Shown: positions 1 through 4,935 of the stretch, piece after piece
Position numbering within the stretch: position 1 is the first letter of the stretch
Layout of the letters: each line of letters opens with the position of its first letter
From: DATLZM01 sp035559315
GTDB lineage: Bacteria; Actinomycetota; UBA4738; HRBIN12
NCBI GenBank assembly: GCA_035559315.1
Contig: DATMBJ010000011.1
Coordinates: 1-12,588, forward strand
DNA: 12,588 nucleotides
Direction: 5' to 3'
Notes under the pieces: model-generated
What the model saw: the letters and a program-made list of their open reading frames with translations, nothing else
Databases searched by the model: none
Told to the model about the DNA's origin: nothing
Program-made: the position numbers and the translations under genes

Positions 1-359
1 AGGCCAGCGTGGGCATCGGAGATCACCAGGCGCACGCCCGAGAGGCCCCTTGCGACCAGCGAGCGCAGGAACGCCCTCCAGAACCCCTCGTCCTCGGAGA
101 TCCCCACGTCGAGGCCGAGGATGTGCCGCTCTCCGGAGGCCGAGACCCCGATCGCGACGACCGTGGCGAGGGAGACCACCCGACCATCCCGGCGCACCTC
201 GTGGAACGTCGCATCCAGCCGAGAGGTACGGGTGGGGCTCCTCGATCGGACGCCCCGGGAGGCCTTCATCCCCTCGTCCAGCTCCGAGCAGATCCGGGTG
301 ACCTCGCTCCTGGAGACGCCCTCCATCCCGAGGGCGCGGACCAGGTCGTCGACCTTCTC
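1..359 (-). mobile_element. IS256-family (mutator type) transposase fragment, N-terminal part missing
   Basis: Minus-strand translation gives the typical IS256 transposase run: the VDDLVRALG helix, SEVTRICSELDEG, then the first catalytic Asp in LDATFHEVRRDGRVVSLA, then GERHILGLDVGISEDEGFW, and the second catalytic Asp in VISDAHAG. The catalytic Glu would lie beyond the left edge. Family members have well over 100 residues before the VDDLV segment, and these are absent. I see no terminal inverted repeat at the junction near 350-359, so this is a broken element and not an intact insertion end. Confidence 0.8.
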
Positions 360-608
360 AATGTCATCCACGTCGAATGCGAAGGAGACCCTGCGGCGAT
401 CGTATCGGGGGAGAGGCGACTTGGCTAACAGCTCAAGAAGCTTGCCCTCAAAGTCAAACCAGACCCAGTCATGACCTGCTTTCAACTCCGACAGGCCCAG
501 CACATCCCGATAGAAACGCTTCTGGGCTTCGAGATCCTCGCACACCACACCGATCCATACTGGCGAACGAAGCTGGAGGCGATCAGATGATTTCGAATCG
601 TCGTCCAT
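1..608 (-). CDS. Chimeric ORF: VOC/glyoxalase N-terminus fused in frame to an IS256-family transposase fragment (partial)
   Basis: The frame is open from ATG 606-608 to the window edge (202 visible codons, no stop). Residues 1-85 read as a vicinal-oxygen-chelate (glyoxalase/bleomycin-resistance-like) protein: a SPVWIGVVCEDLEAQKRFYR strand-helix start, then DWVWFDFEGKLLELL, then SFAFDVDDIEK. From about residue 86 (VDDLVRALGMEGVSRSEV) the sequence is the DDE region of a mutator-type IS256 transposase, with Asp in LDATFHEVRRDGR and Asp in VISDAHAG. The start at 608 is preferred over an in-frame ATG at 632 because GGAGAAGG lies just upstream of it. The start is 27 bases inside the cassette boundary at 635, so the VOC half is a gene cassette whose 3' end and attC have been lost. 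A normal VOC protein is about 120-140 residues. The hybrid is unlikely to work as either parent. An assembly chimera is also possible. Confidence 0.75.
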   Translation of the reverse strand, partial: MDDDSKSSDRLQLRSPVWIGVVCEDLEAQKRFYRDVLGLSELKAGHDWVWFDFEGKLLELLAKSPLPRYDRRRVSFAFDVDDIEKVDDLVRALGMEGVSRSEVTRICSELDEGMKASRGVRSRSPTRTSRLDATFHEVRRDGRVVSLATVVAIGVSASGERHILGLDVGISEDEGFWRAFLRSLVARGLSGVRLVISDAHAG

Positions 609-628
609 GTCGCCTTCTCCGAATGTCT

Positions 629-699
629 GCATAACGCGGCGGTGAGCAGCCGCGGCAAGCGAATGAACGCCCGCGGTCGGCTCCACCGCGTGGTTGGGC
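629..699 (-). other. attC recombination site downstream of the methyltransferase cassette
   Basis: Read on the minus strand the site begins with GCCCAAC (693-699, fits RYYYAAC) and ends with GTTATGC (629-635). The inner arms GCGGTGGAG and CTCACCGC pair, leaving one unpaired G in the left arm. That extrahelical base is characteristic of attC sites, where it orients recombination on the folded bottom strand. The total is 71 bases, within the usual range. GTTATGC departs from the GTTRRRY consensus at one base. The recombination point, after the G at 635, marks the start of the VOC cassette. Confidence 0.82.
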
Positions 700-774
700 G
701 ACTTCTGCGACGATTGCGCGAGCGGTACCGCAACCCGGTCCAGCCGAAGGGGTCGTAGTATTTGTCACTGTGTC

Positions 775-1599
775 TCACTCGGGCTTGAGAAACACGCCCT
801 GGATGTACCTCACCCGCCCGTCGCGCAGGGCGCGGCCGGAGTTGGTACGCTTCTCAGCATGTCGCTCGCCAAGCACCAGGTGCATTCCAAGCGGAGGCGG
901 TGTGCCCGCTGGTGGTGGGTTTGCGTCCTGCCAGGCAAGGATAGACGCAGAGACGTCCCGAAATGCGTGCTCTTTAAGGCCCAATGCACCCAAGAGCCTC
1001 TGCAGGTCTTCCGGGGGAATCAAGTGGCTCTGCCCCGCTTCGCTCGCCCAGGGAACGGGAAAATCCAGCGGCTGCCCATTGCCCGCACAGATGTCTTGGA
1101 ATACGAATTGCCCGCCGGGTCGCAGGACGCGCGTGATTTCGCCGTAAAATTGGCGCTTCTCAGCAATGTTCATCTGTGTCTGAATCGTCCAGACGCAGTC
1201 GAACGTGCCTTCATCGAACGGCAGCGCCAATGCATTTCCTTGCCGAAATCGGGTCCGCTCCGTTAGGCGCGTGAGTCGGGAAAGCTCGGTGGCCACGGTG
1301 CAAAACTCAGGCATGAGATCGATACCGGTGACATCACAGCTGTACGTCGCGGCGAGAAACCGTGCCGGGCCACCCAAGCCGCTGCCCACGTCAAGCACCC
1401 GTGTTCCGGGCTTGAGGGCGGCGAGCGCGGCGAGGTCCTTCGTGGCATGGCGCCCGGCCGAGTGAAACTCATCGGCCGGCGCGAGATCATCCACTGTCGG
1501 TGCGCCAGGGTCCTTGCCCGCTTCGCGCAAACCAGCGACGATGCGATCGAGCAATCCCACAGCACGGTAGTGAGCTTGAACGGAATGTTCATCAGTCAT
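775..1599 (-). CDS. SAM-dependent class I methyltransferase, integron cassette gene
   Basis: A 274-residue soluble protein of the Methyltransf_11/UbiE-like type. SAM-binding motif I is VLDVGSGLGGPARFLA (about residues 68-83), followed by the acidic position in VTGIDLMPEF (90-99), motif II around RQGNALALPFDEGTFDCVW (119-137), and the ITRVLRPGGQFVFQDI strand (155-170). The HSAGRHATKDLA helix ahead of motif I resembles glycine/sarcosine/dimethylglycine-type N-methyltransferases, but the substrate cannot be read from sequence. The start at 1599 is chosen because GGGAGGT lies 6 bases upstream; the longer frame to 1665 runs through the preceding attC and lacks such a site. It fills the cassette bounded by attC sites 1620-1683 and 629-699. 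About 75 unassigned bases follow its stop before its attC. Confidence 0.9.
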   Translation of the reverse strand: MTDEHSVQAHYRAVGLLDRIVAGLREAGKDPGAPTVDDLAPADEFHSAGRHATKDLAALAALKPGTRVLDVGSGLGGPARFLAATYSCDVTGIDLMPEFCTVATELSRLTRLTERTRFRQGNALALPFDEGTFDCVWTIQTQMNIAEKRQFYGEITRVLRPGGQFVFQDICAGNGQPLDFPVPWASEAGQSHLIPPEDLQRLLGALGLKEHAFRDVSASILAWQDANPPPAGTPPPLGMHLVLGERHAEKRTNSGRALRDGRVRYIQGVFLKPE

Positions 1600-1619
1600 G
1601 ATGACACCTCCCTTCTGTC

Positions 1620-1683
1620 GCCCAACGCCCTGGTTCAGCGGCGGGACGCGCAGCGGACCGTTCACTGCAACCGGTTGTTAGGT
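1620..1683 (-). other. attC recombination site downstream of the small-protein cassette
   Basis: On the minus strand the outer boxes are ACCTAAC (1677-1683, RYYYAAC) and GTTGGGC (1620-1626, GTTRRRY). The inner arms GGTTGCAG and CTGAACC pair with one extra G bulged in the left arm, the attC signature. It is 64 bases long. The stop codon of the upstream 48-residue ORF lies inside the first box, a common cassette arrangement. Recombination would fall after the G at 1626. Confidence 0.88.
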
Positions 1684-1824
1684 TGCCTTGGCGTACTTGA
1701 GAACCACGATCCCGCACTCGAACGACCTGGATTCCACCAGCGTCACAACCTGTCTGCTTACAATCTCCCAGAAGATGGTATCCAGGATGACTGGATTGAT
1801 GAATATCGAACTCTCATACCTCAC
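1678..1824 (-). CDS. Small hypothetical cassette protein (48 residues)
   Basis: A short open frame with GTG start at 1822-1824 and TAA stop at 1678-1680. It fills nearly all the space between attC 1847-1917 and attC 1620-1683, and its stop is embedded in the ACCTAAC box of the latter. The product begins MRYESSIFINPVILDTIFWE and ends IVVLKYAKAT: alternating hydrophobic strands and amphipathic helix, no transmembrane segment, one Cys, one Trp. I do not recognise the family. No good Shine-Dalgarno precedes the GTG, and the frame is open upstream to a stop at 1849-1851. Support comes mainly from the cassette logic (gene starts close to the boundary, stop in the attC box) and from protein-like composition. 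The cassette could be non-coding. Confidence 0.6.
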   Translation of the reverse strand: MRYESSIFINPVILDTIFWEIVSRQVVTLVESRSFECGIVVLKYAKAT

Positions 1825-1846
1825 TCCGTAGCGTTGTACTCGTGCA

Positions 1847-1917
1847 ACCTAACGACCCTGGCGCTCACCCGCCGCGAGGCGCAGCCGAGCCCGGTCGGGT
1901 ACAGCGCCGAGTTAGGC
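1847..1917 (-). other. attC recombination site downstream of the hydrolase cassette
   Basis: On the minus strand the outer boxes are GCCTAAC (1911-1917) and GTTAGGT (1847-1853), both perfect matches to RYYYAAC and GTTRRRY and complementary apart from one G-T pair. Inner arms GGCGCT and AGCGCC pair, and ACCC/GGGT extend the stem past an unequal bulge. The length is 71 bases. The TAA of the hydrolase gene (1912-1914) sits within the first box. Recombination would fall after the G at 1853. Confidence 0.9.
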
Positions 1918-2724
1918 CGCATCGCGTTCCAGGCAAAAGCGATGAACGTGAGCATTGAATGCGTCAGGTTGCTCCATGTTGCTGAGGTGTCCGGCCTGAG
2001 GGATGACCGCGAGTTCGGCATTAGGGATCGCGGTATGAAGCTGCTTCGCGATGTGCAGCGGACTGCGGCGATCGTCGTCGCCCCACAGCACGAGCGTCGG
2101 CACGTCGATCCTTGGCAGGAGGTCTCTGGTGTCCATGTCGGCGCATGACCGCGACATCACGCGGAAGCCGACCGGGTGGAACTCGGACATGATCGTCCCC
2201 AGCTCTTCGCGCACCTCTTCAGGCACCCCATCGGTGAACATCCCCGGCAGCAACTTGGCAACCAGAGCATCGGCAGGCCCAGTTGAATCGCGGAGGCACG
2301 TTTCCAACCGCTCCCTCCACACCGGCTCAGGGAGCGACCCCTTCCAGCCCGCGTACGTATCAGCCAGAACGAGGCTGCGTACGCGCTCGGGGAAGACGCG
2401 GTAGAGCTCCTGCGCCAGGATTCCGCCCCACGACAGACCCACCACGTGGGCGGAGGTCATAGCGATCTCATCCAGGAAGCCGGCGAGGCAGCGCGCGTAG
2501 TCGGTGGTCGTAAACGTCTCCGGCGGGTCCGATGACAACCCAGCGCCCGGTGCGTCCCACGCCACGACCCTGAACTGATCGGATAGCCCGCGAAGTTGGC
2601 GCATCCAACAGCGAGAGTCACAGAGGAAACCATGAAGCAGGATCAGCACCGCGCCGCGCCCGGCCTCCCTGTACGCGATCGAGTGCTCATCGACTTGCGC
2701 GGTACGCAGCTCGGTGTCGGTCAT
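1912..2724 (-). CDS. Alpha/beta-fold hydrolase, first integron cassette gene
   Basis: A 270-residue alpha/beta hydrolase. It shows the oxyanion-hole HGF (31-33), the nucleophile elbow GLSWGG with Ser98, the acidic residue in LVLWGDDDRRSP (Asp216-218) and the catalytic His246 in AGHLSNMEQP, in family order and spacing. No signal peptide. Relatives include esterases, haloperoxidase-like enzymes, epoxide and C-C hydrolases; the substrate is unknown. The ATG at 2724 lies 14 bases after a GTTAGGC core site and has no clear Shine-Dalgarno, which is common for cassette genes that rely on translation from upstream. A longer open frame up to 3507 is an accident of the GC-rich antisense of intI. This is the cassette nearest the integrase, normally the most recently inserted. 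Confidence 0.92.
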   Translation of the reverse strand: MTDTELRTAQVDEHSIAYREAGRGAVLILLHGFLCDSRCWMRQLRGLSDQFRVVAWDAPGAGLSSDPPETFTTTDYARCLAGFLDEIAMTSAHVVGLSWGGILAQELYRVFPERVRSLVLADTYAGWKGSLPEPVWRERLETCLRDSTGPADALVAKLLPGMFTDGVPEEVREELGTIMSEFHPVGFRVMSRSCADMDTRDLLPRIDVPTLVLWGDDDRRSPLHIAKQLHTAIPNAELAVIPQAGHLSNMEQPDAFNAHVHRFCLERDAA

Positions 2725-2726
2725 AT

Positions 2727-2790
2727 TGGTCGGCCTAACTCGTATTTCGGCTGGTCCACCTGAACGTCCGGCCCCTGTCGGCCTAACGCG
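2727..2790 (-). other. Candidate attI region with an 11-bp direct repeat
   Basis: The 11-mer GTTAGGCCGAC (minus strand) occurs at 2777-2787 and again at 2729-2739, 48 bases apart. Each contains a perfect GTTRRRY core (GTTAGGC). The copy at 2733-2739 is the left boundary of the hydrolase cassette. No inverted RYYYAAC partner with paired inner arms is present between them, so the 48-bp unit is not a standard attC. Paired direct core repeats are known in attI sites as accessory integrase-binding sites. Position between intI and the first cassette supports attI. A remnant of a deleted cassette is the alternative. Confidence 0.5.
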
Positions 2791-2915
2791 ACAGCGTGAA
2801 GAAGATCCGGGTTCGACATCACCCCCCTGGCTCGCGTCTTCGTCCCCTGGGCGCCCCCTCCAGCCGGGCGCTATGCTGCGTCGCCGAGCACCATAGTCCT
2901 CCGGGGGCGCTGGGC

Positions 2916-4337
2916 TCAAGACCCCGGTCCGTCCATGGGGCTCCGGACCCCCTTGCCGCCCCGGTTCAGCACGTGGGTGGAGACCATCGTCGTTTTCACA
3001 TCCTTCTGCCCGAGCAGCTCCTGGACCGTGCGGATGTCGTACCCGTCCTCCAGCAGGTGCGTGGCGAACGAATGCCGGAAGGAGTGGCACGAGGGGGGCT
3101 TCGTCACCCCGGCCCGGCGCACGGCCTCCTTCACGGCCCTCTGGACGACGGTCTCGTGCAGGTGGTGCCGGTGCCGGATCCCCGTGTCGCGGTCCACGTA
3201 GTGCGACGAGGCGGGGAAGACCCACTGCCAGGCCCTCCGCCGGTCGGCCTCGGGGTACTTGCGGGCCAGGGCGTCGGGCAGCGGGACCCGGCCCAGACCG
3301 CTCGCCAGGTCCTTCGCATGCTGCCGGCGCACTCTCTCCAGGTGCGCCTGCAGCGGCGCCCTCACCGCCGCTGGCAGCATGGTCACCCGATCCTTGCCGC
3401 CTTTGCCGTCGCGGACGATGATCTCGCCCCGGTGAAGGTCGATGTCCTTGACCCGCAGGCGCAGGCATTCGAGCACCCGAAGACCGGAGCCGTAGAGCAG
3501 GCTGCACACCAGGTGGGGCGTTCCGTCCAGTTCGTTCAGGACCGCCCGGACTTCCTCCCGCGTCAGCACGACCGGAAGCCGCCGGGGCCGGCGGGCCCGC
3601 ACGACGCCCTCGATCTGATCGAGCGGGCGGCCCAACACCTTGTCGTAGCAGAACAGCAGAGCGGCCAGGGCCTGGTTCTGGGTCGAGGCGGCAACGCGTT
3701 CGCGCGTGGCCAGATGCGTCAGGAACCGGTTGACCTCGCCCTCGCCCATCTGCGCAGGGTGGCGCCCACCGTGGAAAGAGACGAAGCGCCTCACCCAGGC
3801 CACGTAGGCCTGCTCGGTGCTTCGGCTGTAGTGCCGGGCAGCGATGGCGCGACGGAGCTCATCGAGGATCCGGGGGGCCGGGGCAGGGCCCCGAGAGACC
3901 TTCGGTCGATCGTCTGGGACCGCAGCACGGCGAAGCGAAGCATCCACCTCAACAGGCTCGCCGGCAAGGAGAGCCAGCAGGTGGGCCAGGGTCTCCTCGG
4001 TGTGGGGAACCGTCCAGTACCTCCCCTCAGGGTGCCAGCGGCGACCGGCCACGGCCTTGATCTTCTCGACGCGCTCAGGGCTGGAGGGCAGGAGCACGAT
4101 GAGCCGTCCCGCCTGCCCCGGCCTGATCTGGATCGGGTCCGCCGGCGTCGGGGGTACCAACGCACGCGCCAGCGACCCCCGCGTTTCGCCCGTGTCCGCC
4201 TGGTTCCTCAACGGAGCACTTCTCCCACCTGAGGCGTCCGCGGGAGGACGCCCAGCGCCGGCGGCGGCGATGGGGCGTACGCCGGAGCCTCGACCGGGAT
4301 CTGGGCAGCGGTTCGGATCCTTCGCGCCCGGGTCCAC
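2916..4337 (-). CDS. intI: Integron integrase IntI (tyrosine recombinase) with altered catalytic residues
   Basis: A site-specific tyrosine recombinase with the additional IntI patch LPDALARKYPEADRRRAWQW (starts near 3292), which separates integron integrases from XerC/D. Core-binding domain: about 155-250 (HYSRSTEQAYVAWVRRFVSF). Conserved catalytic residues: Arg287 (GSGLRVLE), Lys315 (GKGGKDR), His418 and Arg421 (HSFRHSF). The usual His of LLGH is Gln444 (codon 3006-3008), and the nucleophilic Tyr of TTMIYTHVL is Ser453 (TCC, 2979-2981). The C-terminus (GVRSPMD) is normal. Residues 70-132 form an extra N-terminal module with GRRWHPEGRYWTVP. The GTG start at 4337 gives 473 residues but has a weak ribosome site; a TTG at 4209-4211 preceded by GGTGGGAGAAG would give 431 residues and removes a low-complexity leader. 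It follows the osmC-like gene closely. Confidence 0.93.
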   Translation of the reverse strand: MDPGAKDPNRCPDPGRGSGVRPIAAAGAGRPPADASGGRSAPLRNQADTGETRGSLARALVPPTPADPIQIRPGQAGRLIVLLPSSPERVEKIKAVAGRRWHPEGRYWTVPHTEETLAHLLALLAGEPVEVDASLRRAAVPDDRPKVSRGPAPAPRILDELRRAIAARHYSRSTEQAYVAWVRRFVSFHGGRHPAQMGEGEVNRFLTHLATRERVAASTQNQALAALLFCYDKVLGRPLDQIEGVVRARRPRRLPVVLTREEVRAVLNELDGTPHLVCSLLYGSGLRVLECLRLRVKDIDLHRGEIIVRDGKGGKDRVTMLPAAVRAPLQAHLERVRRQHAKDLASGLGRVPLPDALARKYPEADRRRAWQWVFPASSHYVDRDTGIRHRHHLHETVVQRAVKEAVRRAGVTKPPSCHSFRHSFATHLLEDGYDIRTVQELLGQKDVKTTMVSTHVLNRGGKGVRSPMDGPGS

Positions 4338-4346
4338 GAGCGCCTG

Positions 4347-4787
4347 CTACCCGGCCACGTCGATCTCGATGTTCACCTTGGGGGTCGCGACCGCGACCGT
4401 TCCGTACAGCGGTCACCTGCCCGTGAACCGCTCCACGAGCAGGTCGGCCTCGTCGCGCGTCACGCCCCGGACCTCGAAGCGGAGGTCCACCCGGTTGAAG
4501 ACGGTCAGGTCCGGGCGGGCGGGGTTCGCGGGATCGACCTCGCCCCGGACCTCCACCCTGGCGGCGGGGACCGGGAGGCCCTCGTCGCGGGCGATGACCT
4601 CGAGGAGCTCGACCGCGCAGGCCGCCACGCCGGCCAGGAACAGCTCACCGGGCGTGACCGCCTCCCCCGGGCAGCCGTTCCAGGTCGGCCCGTCGACGAC
4701 GAGGTGGTGCGCACGGGCCCTGGCCAGGACCCGCCCGAACGTGTCCGTGGAGCGGGCCTCGGCCGCGTACCTCCGGATCTCGGCCAT
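4347..4787 (-). CDS. OsmC-family peroxiredoxin-like protein with in-frame TGA at the second conserved Cys (candidate selenoprotein)
   Basis: ATG 4785-4787 is preceded by AGGAGG at good spacing. Conventional reading stops at TGA 4413-4415 after 124 residues (ending LLVERFTGR). The frame continues with PLYGTVAVATPKVNIEIDVAG to TAG 4347-4349, giving 146 residues, the usual OsmC length. OsmC/Ohr proteins reduce organic hydroperoxides with two cysteines; the first is visible (Cys57 in GVAACAVELLEV), and the second normally opens a CP(L/V)(Y/S) motif exactly where the TGA stands. TGA is the normal stop of amt, gltB, intI and the methyltransferase gene here, so general recoding is excluded. The choice is selenocysteine, a nonsense mutation, or a base-call error. 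A SECIS-like hairpin follows. The gene lies upstream of intI on the same strand, 9 bases between this TAG and the intI GTG. Confidence 0.85.
4383..4398 (-). promoter_or_regulatory. Candidate bacterial SECIS hairpin downstream of the osmC-like TGA
   Basis: In the transcript, 14 bases after the UGA, GGUCGC pairs perfectly with GCGACC around the loop GGUC. The loop starts 20 bases after the UGA, its first two bases are G, and the stem has 6 pairs. As I recall the bacterial SECIS consensus (apical loop 3-14 nt, a G in the first two loop positions, 16-37 nt from UGA to loop), this qualifies. Such short palindromes also arise by chance in GC-rich coding DNA, so this is supportive, not proof. Confidence 0.45.
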
Positions 4788-4869
4788 CGCGTCCTCCTGC
4801 CCCGGGTCCGCGGCCCCTCCGCGGCGGCGGGGTACCGGGGAAAGTTAACGCCGCCGAAACACGGGACGC

Positions 4870-4898
4870 GTGACAAGGGAAGGGACATCGCGTATAAA
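4870..4898 (+). promoter_or_regulatory. Sigma-70-type promoter of amt
   Basis: GTGACA at 4870-4875 (five of six to TTGACA) and TATAAA at 4893-4898 (five of six to TATAAT) are separated by exactly 17 bases. Transcription would begin near 4905, leaving a leader of about 30 bases before the amt GTG. It is one of the few A/T-rich motifs in this GC-rich neighbourhood. I see no clear sigma-54 (GG-N10-GC) element, although nitrogen genes often have one in proteobacteria. Confidence 0.7.
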
Positions 4899-4935
4899 CC
4901 CGGGCTCAAGTACCGGCCGAACCGGAGGGGGACCC

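Larger units (their letters stand above)
355..4337 (-). mobile_element. Chromosomal integron, inverted type: intI plus at least four cassettes
   Basis: The integrase gene and all cassette genes are on the minus strand, and the array begins at the 3' end of intI, not at its 5' end. Cassettes, by recombination points: hydrolase 1853-2738, small ORF 1626-1852, methyltransferase 635-1625, VOC gene from 634 leftwards to the IS256 junction. The same-strand, 3'-side layout is known from Treponema denticola and planctomycete integrons and differs from the class 1 or Vibrio layout. In this layout the cassettes could be transcribed by read-through from intI or the upstream osmC-like gene. Confidence 0.82.

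Noticed and set aside
2851..2871. GCGCCC/GGGCGC hairpin downstream of intI as a terminator
   Set aside because: Only 6 base pairs with a 9-base loop and no T-run; expected by chance in this composition.
1912..3507. Extended 531-codon version of the hydrolase gene
   Set aside because: The upstream half runs antisense-frame through intI and the attI region with low-complexity sequence; the hydrolase homology begins at the ATG at 2724 next to the core site.
2796..4232. A 478-codon plus-strand frame opposite intI
   Set aside because: Shadow of the integrase; no recognisable domain, whereas the minus strand gives a clear IntI.
4413..4415. TGA in the osmC-like gene as evidence of an alternative genetic code
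   Set aside because: TGA ends amt, gltB, intI, the methyltransferase gene and the AlkP-superfamily gene at their expected C-termini, so it is a normal stop in this genome.
4870..4935. Upstream GTG start for amt at 4870
   Set aside because: It coincides with the -35 box of a good promoter (4870-4898) and has no matching Amt N-terminal sequence; GTG 4936 has a proper ribosome site.
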